Positions 40,525 through 48,478 of a stretch of DNA of 64,000 nt are shown in pieces (position 1 is the stretch's first letter; every line of letters begins with the position of its first letter). Made by a program: the position numbers and the translations under genes. The notes beneath the pieces were generated by a model that saw only the letters and a program-made list of their open reading frames with translations, made no database searches and was not told the origin of the DNA. Where the stretch lies: positions 1 through 64,000 of the forward strand of contig DADA01000014.1 in the NCBI GenBank assembly GCA_002494895.1, written 5' to 3'. The stretch is from Nitrososphaera sp. UBA210. GTDB lineage: Archaea > Thermoproteota > Nitrososphaeria > Nitrososphaerales > Nitrososphaeraceae.

Positions 40525-41331
40525 TTAAATCTTGCTAAAGTGAACCTGCCACAAAGGCTCGGGCGCGGCCGGGTTCTCCAGTTTCTGCAAGTAGCGGTAC
40601 CCGCATTCATCGAGCACCACTTCAAAATCGTAACCATTCCCAGCGGATTCGCTGGCGGTCTGGCTCTTGAGCGCATCTCTGACCAAGCCTGCTTTTTCGC
40701 GCCTTGCATAGACATACCACAGGTTGTGCGCCCCGCGGAGCCGGTGGAGCTCGGCGCGCCTTGCATCGGGGATCTTTGTGTAATATTTGTTCATGAGCTC
40801 GGTGTTTACGTCATCCCACGATGGCGTCCTCCACCACGCGACGCGATCAAATCCATGGCCGTCAAATTCTGCGGCGAGACTGATCCCCTGGTCAAGCGTA
40901 GTGACTATTACGTCCGTCCTGCGCGCCAGAGGATCCCGGAAATCCTGCCCCGGCTCCATCCACCCAACAAAAATCAAGTCGTATCTCCCGTTGATCCAGT
41001 GCGCGTCGGCGATCCTGACATAGTCAGGCTTTGCGACGCCCAGTCCGTAGAAAATGTTTTCGCTCTTTTCGATCCCTTCCGCTTTTGGGAGGAGCTCCCT
41101 GACGTGACTTAGAAAGTCGCCATAGCCGCAGCCGACGTCAAGGTAGCTCGGCTCGGCAGAAAGAGACCTTGCTATCGCCGCAACCCGCATGACATCGACC
41201 TTGCGGTAGGCAAAATATGAGCCAGAAAAAAGCGGAAAGCTATAGCGCTCATGGTATGGCGAGACGGCGGCTGCGCGAAAAAAGGCAAGTGCCTGCCTCG
41301 CCTTTTTCAGATCATCGATGTCAGATGGCAT
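40525..41331 (-). CDS. Predicted SAM-dependent methyltransferase, paralogue A
   Basis: 268 residues. The SAM-binding motif I YLDVGCGYGDFL is clear, with an acidic motif II (AEGIEKSE). The rest is peculiar: SPYHERYSFPLFSGSYFAYRK before it, and VGWMEPGQDFR and WWRTPSWDDVNTELMNKYYT after it. These unusual motifs are shared with the neighbour at 41334, about half of residues being identical by eye. It starts two bases after the neighbour's stop codon. Substrate unknown. Confidence 0.85.
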   Translation of the reverse strand: MPSDIDDLKKARQALAFFRAAAVSPYHERYSFPLFSGSYFAYRKVDVMRVAAIARSLSAEPSYLDVGCGYGDFLSHVRELLPKAEGIEKSENIFYGLGVAKPDYVRIADAHWINGRYDLIFVGWMEPGQDFRDPLARRTDVIVTTLDQGISLAAEFDGHGFDRVAWWRTPSWDDVNTELMNKYYTKIPDARRAELHRLRGAHNLWYVYARREKAGLVRDALKSQTASESAGNGYDFEVVLDECGYRYLQKLENPAAPEPLWQVHFSKI

Positions 41332-41333
41332 GG

Positions 41334-42149
41334 CTAATCAAAAATTACTTCCCATAACCTGGCTTTGCCAGTCAACGCAGGTAGTTTCTGCTTGTAGCCA
41401 AATCCGCAGTCGTCAAGGACAGATTCAAAGTCATACCTGTCTTCCGCATTTTCAGTTTCAAGCCACGACTTTAGCCCTGCCCTTGCCCGCTCGGTGAACC
41501 CGGGCCGCGTGTAAACGTACCAATAGTTGTGGGCGGACCGGAGCTTTGCCAGCTGCTCCTTCTTTTCTGCCGCAAGCCCGGGAGTATAGTATTTGTTCAT
41601 GAGTTCCGTATTCACGTCGATCCACGACGGCGTCCTCCACCATGCTGTGCGCTCATAGCCGAATTCCTCGTATTCGCATCCTCCGTTGATCCCGCACTGG
41701 CCCCCTGCGTCAAACGTGGTTATCACGCAATTTGCAAAGCGCGCGACATCCCTGCGGAAATCCTGCCCCGGCTCCATCCACCCAACAAACGCGACATCAG
41801 TTGGCCGGGAGAACGCCTCTATGGGGATCAGCGAAACGTAGTCGGGTTTTTGAACCTGAAATGAGTAGAAAATGCCGCCTTCTTTTTCTATCCCGGTGGC
41901 TCCGGGCAGATGAGAGCGAATCCTGGCAAGAAAGTCTCCATAGCCGCATCCAACGTCGACAAAGCTCGGCTCACCAGAAAGAGACCTTGCGACAGAGACT
42001 ACCCGGCAGACATCTATCTTGCGGTACGCGAAATATGATCCGGTGAAAAATGGAAAGATGTACCTGGCGTGGTGGGGATGGGCACTGCGCTCAAGGAACT
42101 GCCTGTAAGCTTTGTATGCGCTCTGAAGCTCCTGGATCGCAAAAGGCAC
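41334..42149 (-). CDS. Predicted SAM-dependent methyltransferase, paralogue B
   Basis: 271 residues, a tandem duplicate of the gene at 40525. Shared blocks: FTGSYFAYRKIDVCRVVSVA, FVDVGCGYGDFLARI, FVGWMEPGQDFR, TAWWRTPSWIDVNTELMNKY and ARLWEV at the end. Both copies keep the SAM motif, so both may be active, perhaps as a heterodimer. The first gene of the pair. Confidence 0.85.
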   Translation of the reverse strand: MPFAIQELQSAYKAYRQFLERSAHPHHARYIFPFFTGSYFAYRKIDVCRVVSVARSLSGEPSFVDVGCGYGDFLARIRSHLPGATGIEKEGGIFYSFQVQKPDYVSLIPIEAFSRPTDVAFVGWMEPGQDFRRDVARFANCVITTFDAGGQCGINGGCEYEEFGYERTAWWRTPSWIDVNTELMNKYYTPGLAAEKKEQLAKLRSAHNYWYVYTRPGFTERARAGLKSWLETENAEDRYDFESVLDDCGFGYKQKLPALTGKARLWEVIFD

Positions 42150-42272
42150 AACATTTCAAAACGTTACCAGTCCCTATAATTTTTTCCGCTGAAAGAGCCG
42201 CGACAATTTTCATATAACACTGTTTGGAAAAACCCAAAAGGCTTATTAAGTTCTGCCAGTTACTTTGGGGGT

Positions 42273-42491
42273 ATGGTTAGGAAATTTGATGATTGGTGGA
42301 GAACCGTTCCAGCTGACTTGAAGACCAAAGCTCGCAAGGGCGACGAGGCGAACAAACCGTTGCTAAACCAAGTTAACTATGTTCTTCTGCATCTTCACTT
42401 GGCAGGCAAGCACGATGCAAAGCCAACACACGAAGAGCTGAAGGATTGGCTTCACAGCGGCCAAGTAGACGTTCTCAGAATGAACAAGTAA
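42273..42491 (+). CDS. Small unknown protein, 72 aa
   Basis: MVRKFDDWWRTVPADLKTKA and onward: Trp-rich N-terminus, then a helical, Lys/His-rich body (LLHLHLAGKHDAKPTHEELK). A CTTATTAAG box lies 26 bases before the ATG, so it is a leaderless gene with its own promoter. No family recognised. Confidence 0.75.
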   Translation: MVRKFDDWWRTVPADLKTKARKGDEANKPLLNQVNYVLLHLHLAGKHDAKPTHEELKDWLHSGQVDVLRMNK

Positions 42492-42618
42492 CTTTTTTCC
42501 TTTCCTTTTCTATTTTTGTTTTTTCGCAACCGGCGCGTGTGTTTGTTATAACAGCGTTTTGCCGTATGCATAGGGTTTAAATAGTTTCGGTCAATACTGA
42601 CGTCTAAGTGAATTATAG

Positions 42619-42912
42619 ATGCCAATTGCTATACTTCCAGACGTTGATGAGCAAAGATGCATCGGCTGTGCGCTCTGCGTAGAGATCTGCACTGCCCTAG
42701 GTCCGGACGTTCTCAGAGTAAAACCGGTCGAAGGATGGAAGAGAGGTAAGGCGTTCGTCTTTTATCCAGAAAGGTGCATTTCAGATGGCGCATGTGTAGG
42801 CGTATGCCCAACACACGCGATCTTCTGGATGAGGCCAATGGAATACACCGCAGGACAGCCAGTTCCTCTGCACAAGAACGGCGTATTCGACAAGGGCTGG
42901 GAAGAAGGTTAA
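42619..42912 (+). CDS. Two-cluster ferredoxin with an Asp ligand
   Basis: 97 residues. Box 1 is CIGCALCVEIC (full CxxCxxCxxxC). Box 2 is CISDGACVGVCP, where the second Cys is Asp (CxxDxxCxxxCP), the pattern of Pyrococcus furiosus ferredoxin, so the second cluster probably has three Cys and one Asp ligand and can interconvert between 3Fe and 4Fe. A TTTAAATAG box lies near 42577-42585, implying a leader of about ten bases. Confidence 0.9.
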   Translation: MPIAILPDVDEQRCIGCALCVEICTALGPDVLRVKPVEGWKRGKAFVFYPERCISDGACVGVCPTHAIFWMRPMEYTAGQPVPLHKNGVFDKGWEEG

Positions 42913-42995
42913 GTCCGAACAGCAAAAATCTCCCCCTTTTTACATTTTTATTTTAAACTTCATCTGGCAGGCTTGCCTGAGAAAACCGATAGCCT

Positions 42996-43019
42996 ATAAC
43001 TGACTGACTGGTCAGTTAT
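42996..43019. repeat. 9-bp perfect inverted repeat between ferredoxin and TFB genes
   Basis: ATAACTGAC-TGACTG-GTCAGTTAT: nine-base arms with a six-base loop. It lies 84 bases after the ferredoxin stop and about 32 bases before the TATA-like box of the TFB gene. It may be an operator of the TFB gene or an end structure of the ferredoxin mRNA. Confidence 0.55.
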
Positions 43020-43050
43020 TCCTTACCTGATAAGCGAAAGATTGCTACCT

Positions 43051-43060
43051 TACTTAAATC
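43051..43060 (+). promoter_or_regulatory. TATA-like box of the TFB gene
   Basis: TACTTAAATC, centred about 26 bases before GTG 43082. This supports a leaderless GTG start and rules against a missing upstream zinc-ribbon exon. Confidence 0.6.
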
Positions 43061-43081
43061 CAAGAATCACGATAATTAAGT

Positions 43082-43993
43082 GTGGTCAAGCAACAGGCAC
43101 TGCGAAACGTGGTAACAGATCCGGAGACCGGCGAGCTTATCAGCTTGGATAGCGGCCAGGTAATTTCGGAAAACACGCTATCGCTAGAGCCGGAATGGCG
43201 CTCATTTGACGCTAGAGAAGCTGGAGAGCGGGCAAGGACCGGAGTCCCAACTTCACTTGCCCGGCACGATATGGGGCTGTCCACCGTCATCGGAAGGACC
43301 GACAGGGACGCCGGGGGAAACACAATCGCGTCGGACATGCGCTTTAGGATGGAGAGGCTCAAAAAGTGGGACAACAGGAGCCAGAGGCATTCGCCTACGG
43401 AGCGAAATTTGCAGCAGGCATTTGGCATGCTGGTCAAGATAAAAGATAGGATGGGACTGCCAGACTCTGTTGTCGAAAAGGCCGCCTATGTATACAGAAA
43501 GGCGCAGGAGAAAAAGCTTATCCGGGGAAGGACGATAGGTTCGGTGCTTGCGGCGTCAATATACATTGCAAGCAGGCAGATGGGCGTCCTGAGGACGCTT
43601 GACGACGTGTCTGCAAACAGCGACGTCAAGCCCAAGGAGGTCGGAAGATCGTACAGGCTATTGGTTTCAAGGCTAGAGCTGCAGGTGCCAATGATAGACC
43701 CCACGAAATATGTGGCCAAGGTCGCTAATAACATCAGCCTGAGCGAGCGGACAAAGCGCAAGGCCATCGCGATAATATCTGAAGCGCAACGGAGAGGAAT
43801 TTCAGTCGGCAAGGACCCGATGGGAATTGCTGCATCTGTCCTTTACCTGGCGGGTCAGGCAACTGGGGAGCTAAAGACCCAGGCCGATGTTGCAAGGGCT
43901 GCCGGCGTGACGGAAATTACCGTGAGGAACAGGTCACGGGAGCTCAAGACGCGCCTTGGGATAGCGCCTGATCGCATTTCTATGACAAACTAG
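43082..43993 (+). CDS. tfb: Transcription initiation factor B (TFB) lacking zinc ligands
   Basis: 303 residues. The two cyclin folds at about 105-300 are standard (RTIGSVLAASIYIASRQMGV and DPMGIAASVLYLAGQATGEL), with the B-linker WDNRSQRH and the final HTH (VTEITVRNRSRELK). The N-terminal ribbon that normally holds CxxC...CxxC has none of its cysteines: NVVTDPETGELISLDSGQVI shows the GE-x-x-x-x-x-G-V-I frame with Ser in place of Cys. The ribbon docks TFB on RNA polymerase, so this paralogue may bind polymerase differently, act as a specialised factor or compete with the normal TFB. Confidence 0.93.
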   Translation: MVKQQALRNVVTDPETGELISLDSGQVISENTLSLEPEWRSFDAREAGERARTGVPTSLARHDMGLSTVIGRTDRDAGGNTIASDMRFRMERLKKWDNRSQRHSPTERNLQQAFGMLVKIKDRMGLPDSVVEKAAYVYRKAQEKKLIRGRTIGSVLAASIYIASRQMGVLRTLDDVSANSDVKPKEVGRSYRLLVSRLELQVPMIDPTKYVAKVANNISLSERTKRKAIAIISEAQRRGISVGKDPMGIAASVLYLAGQATGELKTQADVARAAGVTEITVRNRSRELKTRLGIAPDRISMTN

Positions 43994-44030
43994 GAAAACC
44001 CTTATCTGCATAGAGCGAGTATTACTGGCA

Positions 44031-44141
44031 ATGTGCGACATGTACTATGAGCCAAAACAAAGGGCCAGGATAAAGAATCCGCTGCCGGAAGAGCCGGAAC
44101 TCGAGAAGGTAGAAGAGCAGCCGTTGGTAGTCAAAGCCTAG
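44031..44141 (+). CDS. 36-aa acidic peptide
   Basis: MCDMYYEPKQRARIKNPLPE is followed by an acidic tail (EPELEKVEEQ). A CCTTATCT box is centred 27 bases upstream of the ATG, matching the leaderless pattern of this genome. It converges on the endonuclease V gene with an 11-base overlap. Probably real, function unknown. Confidence 0.5.
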   Translation: MCDMYYEPKQRARIKNPLPEEPELEKVEEQPLVVKA

Positions 44142-44754
44142 GCCCTTTTCTCCTTTTTTGCTTCTTTGAATCCAGATCGGCAAGCCGCAATGGTTCTGGT
44201 ATGCCGCCTTTTCCCAGCTCTATCACGATCTTTACGGCAGTTTCCAGGCTTATCCTGTGGCCTACGCTGATGTACAGCTTTTTCTTTCCGGCAATATCTA
44301 TGGCATGACCAAGGATCTCACCTTCCAGTTCAATCATATTGTCACTCCGGACCATTCCGCAGAGCAATTTCTTGGCAACTCCGATAGTGGGCATGTCAAG
44401 CGTCACTCCCACGTAGCACGCCAGACCGCATTTCCTCGGGTGGAGCAGCCCGTGGCCATCGACCAGAAGCATGTCAAAGTCACTGTTCAGCGTCTTTAGC
44501 GTTCGGAATACCGGCCCTGCTTCTCTCAGCATGAGCAGGCCGGGCACGTACGGGTGCCTGACAATGCTCTTGGTGCGAGCAGTTTCTATCACGGCGCCGG
44601 CCCTGTCCATGACTACGGCAGAACAATACGCGACATCATTGTCGTATGCGACATCCACTCCGCAGACACTGTCGATGTTGTCGAACAAATCACTCCGGAT
44701 TATTTTTTTGGCGAACTCTTGCTGCAGCCTCACCGCGTCGCTAAAGTCAGTCAT
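44131..44754 (-). CDS. nfi: Endonuclease V
   Basis: Cleaves DNA (or RNA) one base 3' of deoxyinosine, the product of adenine deamination. 207 residues. Motifs: VCGVDVAYDNDVAYCSAVVM with the catalytic Asp, PYVPGLLMLRE, LLVDGHGLLHPRKCGLACYV, and IGVAKK. It overlaps the arcTGT gene by eight bases as the third member of an operon. Confidence 0.94.
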   Translation of the reverse strand: MTDFSDAVRLQQEFAKKIIRSDLFDNIDSVCGVDVAYDNDVAYCSAVVMDRAGAVIETARTKSIVRHPYVPGLLMLREAGPVFRTLKTLNSDFDMLLVDGHGLLHPRKCGLACYVGVTLDMPTIGVAKKLLCGMVRSDNMIELEGEILGHAIDIAGKKKLYISVGHRISLETAVKIVIELGKGGIPEPLRLADLDSKKQKRRKGPRL

Positions 44755-46246
44755 TGCGGCCCGCTATGATGGCTGTGAGCCTCGAAGCCTTTATCGCTTC
44801 CTCGATAAAGGAGTCGCCTGCTGCCACGATTATTTCGGTAAAGCCGTTTGCTGCCACAAAGCTCTGCAGCGATTCGGTAAAGCTGGGATAATCCTCAAGC
44901 TTGCGGGCCTCCCTGGATGCAATGTTGTGGGACGCCGGAAAAATGTCTGATATCTCGGCGGGGATTATGCCAAGAAAAGGATTGTAGCTGCAGACCTGCG
45001 CTTCAGGGAAGTTCCTGATAATTTCTCTGAAGCCTCGAGTCGAATAGAACGGATTAATCTCGCCCTCCGGGCAGAGGACAAGCTTTTTTCCTGATGACTT
45101 GAATTGCGATGCCATGCGCCGGTACCGCCTTGCCTCCGGTCTGTACTGGTCTATGGGATCGTAGAAATAAATCGCCTTTTCTTTGAAAAGGGGAGTCCCG
45201 GCTTCGAGCTGGTCAAGGCCGGCGAAAAGCCTCGCAGCCTCCATCAGCTTTGGATGGGCGCGCGCCTTTTGCATCACATACTCCCATAGCCGGCCGTCAA
45301 CGATTGCCTGCTTTACCGCGTCGACTTCCGCCTTTAGCACGTGCAGGTTATGCTTTGCAATTTCTATCACCCTGCCGTCATTCTCTGTTCCGCGCAGCTC
45401 GGCCGCAGTATGAGAAGAGCAGACCGGGCACCGGCATGGCAGGTAGGCCAGCTCGTCCAGCCTGACCGTTCCATTCGGAGTCATGTACCTGCCGTCCTTT
45501 GCATAAAGCATGTAGGAAGCAGAGTCGAACATGTCGCAGCCAAGCGCAACTGCAAGTGGGATCGTGAGCGGATGGCCCGCGCCAAAAAGGTGGATCGGCT
45601 TTGCCGGGATCATGCGCTTTGCAGCAGCAATCATTTTTGCGAGCGCGGCAAACTCGTACGCCTCCATCAGCTCCACGGGGCTTCCAAGGGCCATCAGCTG
45701 AAACCCCATGCCATCGAGCTGTCGGGCCGAATGCTCGACGAGGTCGGTGTGCTCTGCTCCCTGCACAGGGCCGACCCATATCGCGTCGGTGTCGCCCACT
45801 ACTCGGAGCGTTTCCTCTGAATTTTTCAGCGTGGCTTCGACATATTCTCTCGCCTTCTCGTATTCCAGCCCATAGCCCGTGGGCTTGTCAAGTGGGATCG
45901 GTATGTCGCTTTTGATGTCCTTTTCAAACTGCGCCATGACGCCCGGCTCGACTTCGACAGAGCCGTACTCCAGCACCTGGTAGCCGCCAGAGTCAGTCAT
46001 CACCGCGCCGTCAAAACCGATGATGTCGTGAATCCCCCGGCGCCTGGCTTCGTCGCCGTAATGCCTGAGGGTAATGTACGCGTTTGTAATTACGACGCCA
46101 AAGCCCATCTTTTTCAGAAACTGGGTGCTGACTGACTGCCTGACAGGATGGACCACCGGGACAAATGCCGGCGTCTCTATGGTGCCGTGGGGTGTCTCGA
46201 GCCTTCCTATCCTACCCGCAAGATCCGAGTACCGGACCTCAAGCAC
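44747..46246 (-). CDS. tgtA: Archaeosine tRNA-guanine transglycosylase
   Basis: Replaces G15 in the D loop of tRNA with preQ0. 499 residues. The catalytic regions VMTDSGGYQVLEYG and GCDMFDSASYMLYAKDG and the zinc site LPCRCPVCSSHT are clear. A C-terminal domain (about 380-499) follows, but the final PUA domain often present is not evident. It lies two bases from the Lsm-like gene upstream and overlaps nfi downstream. Confidence 0.95.
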   Translation of the reverse strand: MLEVRYSDLAGRIGRLETPHGTIETPAFVPVVHPVRQSVSTQFLKKMGFGVVITNAYITLRHYGDEARRRGIHDIIGFDGAVMTDSGGYQVLEYGSVEVEPGVMAQFEKDIKSDIPIPLDKPTGYGLEYEKAREYVEATLKNSEETLRVVGDTDAIWVGPVQGAEHTDLVEHSARQLDGMGFQLMALGSPVELMEAYEFAALAKMIAAAKRMIPAKPIHLFGAGHPLTIPLAVALGCDMFDSASYMLYAKDGRYMTPNGTVRLDELAYLPCRCPVCSSHTAAELRGTENDGRVIEIAKHNLHVLKAEVDAVKQAIVDGRLWEYVMQKARAHPKLMEAARLFAGLDQLEAGTPLFKEKAIYFYDPIDQYRPEARRYRRMASQFKSSGKKLVLCPEGEINPFYSTRGFREIIRNFPEAQVCSYNPFLGIIPAEISDIFPASHNIASREARKLEDYPSFTESLQSFVAANGFTEIIVAAGDSFIEEAIKASRLTAIIAGRND

Positions 46247-46248
46247 AT

Positions 46249-46662
46249 CTACTTTCTTGTCTCCCGCATAAACTCGTCATAGATCTGCCTGACCCTGTCT
46301 GCCGCAAGCCCCGTTCCCTCCTCGATGCCGGCCTGGGTCACCTTTATCTTGTCCATGACTATTATGGCGCCAACGTCTTCGCGTATCTTTACAAGCCCCG
46401 GGAACACCCTTGCAATCCTCTCTGAAAGGGCCTTGAAATCAAACGGCCTTTCAAGCAGCCGTATTTCCTTCACGTACGAGCCGTTTACGATCAGCTTTAG
46501 TATGCCGTGGCCTTCAACGTGGTCAAGAACTACGTCGAGCCTTTCGTCGATGCCGGCAAGCGTGCCATTGTAAGCCTTGTTATCCGAAGTCTCTATGGAG
46601 ACTTTTTTTCCGAGGAACTGGAGTGCCTCCTCTCCAAATTTGCGAGTAACAACTGCAGCCAT
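46249..46662 (-). CDS. Lsm-like RNA-binding protein with C-terminal extension
   Basis: 137 residues. Sm fold at about 12-72 (LGKKVSIETSDNKAYNGTLA, then DVVLDHVEG and GSYVKEIRLLE), followed by a helical domain to the end (VGAIIVMDKIKVTQAGIEEG). Lsm proteins form rings on U-rich RNA. First gene of the operon with arcTGT and endonuclease V, which suggests an RNA-linked role. Confidence 0.85.
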   Translation of the reverse strand: MAAVVTRKFGEEALQFLGKKVSIETSDNKAYNGTLAGIDERLDVVLDHVEGHGILKLIVNGSYVKEIRLLERPFDFKALSERIARVFPGLVKIREDVGAIIVMDKIKVTQAGIEEGTGLAADRVRQIYDEFMRETRK

Positions 46663-46702
46663 TCTTGCTCGATATGGTTCTGGCTGATATATATACGAAG
46701 TT

Positions 46703-47236
46703 TTATTTCACGCTGTCAGAGAGGCGCCCAAGCGCTCTTTTCCAGAATGTTCTAGCCGGCTCTACCTGCTTTGAATTCGCAAGCCTGCTGTGCTGCACGC
46801 TAACCTGGCACTTTGACCTGCCCTTTGGACTGAAATACACTTCAACGCTTATCTTTCCGTCAGGCCAGGTGATCCGGAGCGATTTGTTTTTCCTCCGCCT
46901 CCTTATCACGAACTTTTTTTTCAGCCACTTGCTTCGCAATTCTACGACGATCCAGTGGCGATAAAGTTTGCCTACTGGAACATCAAAAGTTCTGCTCACG
47001 CCCACCGAATAGCCGCCGGCGGTTTGATGAACCTCTCGCATGCCGCGATCCCGCTCGTAGCTGACGGCAATCATCTGGCTCCACCAGCCGCTGACAGCAA
47101 GTTTCTCGTACAGGTGCCCGGCAATCTCTTTGTGGCTCATCTTTTTCGCGCCGGCCCTGTCCAGGATCCCGAACCACTGTTTCCAGCTCTTGCCCGTCCT
47201 CTTGATCACCGAGTCATCGCTGAGTGCCTTGGCCAT
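46703..47236 (-). CDS. DUF4287-like protein with SRPBCC-type C-terminal domain
   Basis: 177 residues from ATG 47236 (MAKALSDDSVIKRTGKSWKQ). The N-domain GKSWKQWFGILDRAGAKKMS, then SGWWSQMIAVSYERDRGMRE is the DUF4287 pattern, often fused to an AHSA1/SRPBCC ligand-binding fold as here (VSRTFDVPVGKLYRHWI). The longer frame upstream overlaps the kinase gene and is unlikely. Function unknown. Confidence 0.82.
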   Translation of the reverse strand: MAKALSDDSVIKRTGKSWKQWFGILDRAGAKKMSHKEIAGHLYEKLAVSGWWSQMIAVSYERDRGMREVHQTAGGYSVGVSRTFDVPVGKLYRHWIVVELRSKWLKKKFVIRRRRKNKSLRITWPDGKISVEVYFSPKGRSKCQVSVQHSRLANSKQVEPARTFWKRALGRLSDSVK

Positions 47237-47270
47237 GCCCACTTTTGATCGCACGAAAATGTAAAGCTTT

Positions 47271-47846
47271 TCAATAATCAAAGAACTTTTGGATGTCGTC
47301 CTTTTCGGAAATGAGTGCGAGCCAGTCCACAACGCCTGTGCGTTTCGGCGACTTGCGGCGCAGCGTCGAAACTATTTCGCCAGCGGTCTGCTCGGGAGTC
47401 CTGCCCGTGGTGTCAAACTCGGCCACCTTTTGCCTGCCAAAGGTCTTGACAGAGTCGTAGAAAGAAACGCCCAGAATCTCGCTTGACACGTTCTCGCGGA
47501 CCTTGCCGTAATCGTATTGCCTGCCTTCCAGAGTTTTCTGCAGCTCGTACGGGGACCTGCGAAGGACCGCGGCCATGTCAATTCCAGCGGGCTTTAGCAC
47601 GTAAGGCGCAAGGTGCCCCACCACAATGAGATCGTCTTTGGAGCGTAGAAGCCTGCCGAGCTGGCCCGTCAGTTTTTTGACATCCACATCCAGCCCGCGG
47701 CCGGTCTTTTTCAGAATGGCGCCCTCTTCGATCGCTATGCTGTTGATGTCAACCACATCCGCCCCGGTCTTTTTCGCAACCAGCCTTGCGCTGGTATGCT
47801 TGCCAACCCCGGGGTTGCCGGTAATGACCAGCCGGAATTCTTTCAA
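47271..47846 (-). CDS. Adenylate-kinase-like P-loop NMP kinase (AK6/Fap7-like)
   Basis: 191 residues. Walker A VITGNPGVGKHTSARLVA, an LID-less short form with DLIVVGHLAPYVL, and RRSPYELQKTLEGRQYDYGK with the arginines that close over ATP. Eukaryotic Fap7 acts in small-subunit ribosome maturation, and archaeal homologues bind ribosomal proteins. The C-terminal 45 residues are extra (SPKRTGVVDWLALISEKDD). Confidence 0.82.
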   Translation of the reverse strand: MKEFRLVITGNPGVGKHTSARLVAKKTGADVVDINSIAIEEGAILKKTGRGLDVDVKKLTGQLGRLLRSKDDLIVVGHLAPYVLKPAGIDMAAVLRRSPYELQKTLEGRQYDYGKVRENVSSEILGVSFYDSVKTFGRQKVAEFDTTGRTPEQTAGEIVSTLRRKSPKRTGVVDWLALISEKDDIQKFFDY

Positions 47847-47918
47847 TGGGGGATATTTGCGGAGTGGGTATTTCCACCTTGCTGATATCTTTATCGGCTG
47901 GTCCCACGAATTAATGCC

Positions 47919-48035
47919 ATGCGGGCCTGTGAATCATGCGGCAGGGTCAGGTTCTACTCAATCAATTTCCTCTTCTCAAAAACGATCTGCAACGAATGCT
48001 ACATGAAAATGAAGGAGAGGCAGGGCAAGGCCTAG
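47919..48035 (+). CDS. 38-aa zinc-ribbon protein
   Basis: MRACESCGRVRFYSINFLFS, then KTICNECYMKMKERQG: two CxxC pairs. A TATCTTTATC box is centred about 27 bases upstream of the ATG, so it is a leaderless gene. It converges on the gene at 48032 with a 4-base overlap. Confidence 0.65.
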   Translation: MRACESCGRVRFYSINFLFSKTICNECYMKMKERQGKA

Positions 48036-48448
48036 CCCTGTGCGCTTCCGCACTTGTTGCAGAACTTGGCATTGCTCTTCATCCTGCCGCCGCAATGGAT
48101 GCAGAATTTCATTTCAGGCTCCAGAGTTTCTCTGTCCAGAGGGGTCAGCTGCGGCGGTATCAAGTCTCCAGTCCGCGCCGTCTCGCCTCCCTTGTACATG
48201 TCGGTGACGGCGCCTGATGGCCTGAAAGAATCATCTACGTCCGGGGCAAGATCCGAATCCTTCTTGGCGCCCTTTTCTTCAAGGTATGCCAGGAGCCGGG
48301 GCCCGCGCTCGCCGGTTGACGGAACGTTGACCTGATCTCCAAGCCACAATGCAAATTTCCTCAGAGTCATCTCGGGGGTTGAAAATGTGAGCGAGTGGGT
48401 TGACATGTACTCTTCGGTGGCGGCCCTGCCGTTGAAAGCCTTGGTCAT
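48032..48448 (-). CDS. Zinc-ribbon protein with helical N-terminus, 138 aa
   Basis: The C-terminal ribbon reads CIHCGGRMKSNAKFCNKCG, almost the same design as the neighbour at 48479 (CIICGATIPSKAKFCSKCG). The N-terminal 70 residues (MTLRKFALWLGDQVNVPSTG) look like a small helical domain, with a Pro/Asp-rich linker between. Family not recognised. Confidence 0.75.
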   Translation of the reverse strand: MTKAFNGRAATEEYMSTHSLTFSTPEMTLRKFALWLGDQVNVPSTGERGPRLLAYLEEKGAKKDSDLAPDVDDSFRPSGAVTDMYKGGETARTGDLIPPQLTPLDRETLEPEMKFCIHCGGRMKSNAKFCNKCGSAQG

Positions 48449-48478
48449 TGTTCAGAACTGTCAAAAAGTGGCTATTAT

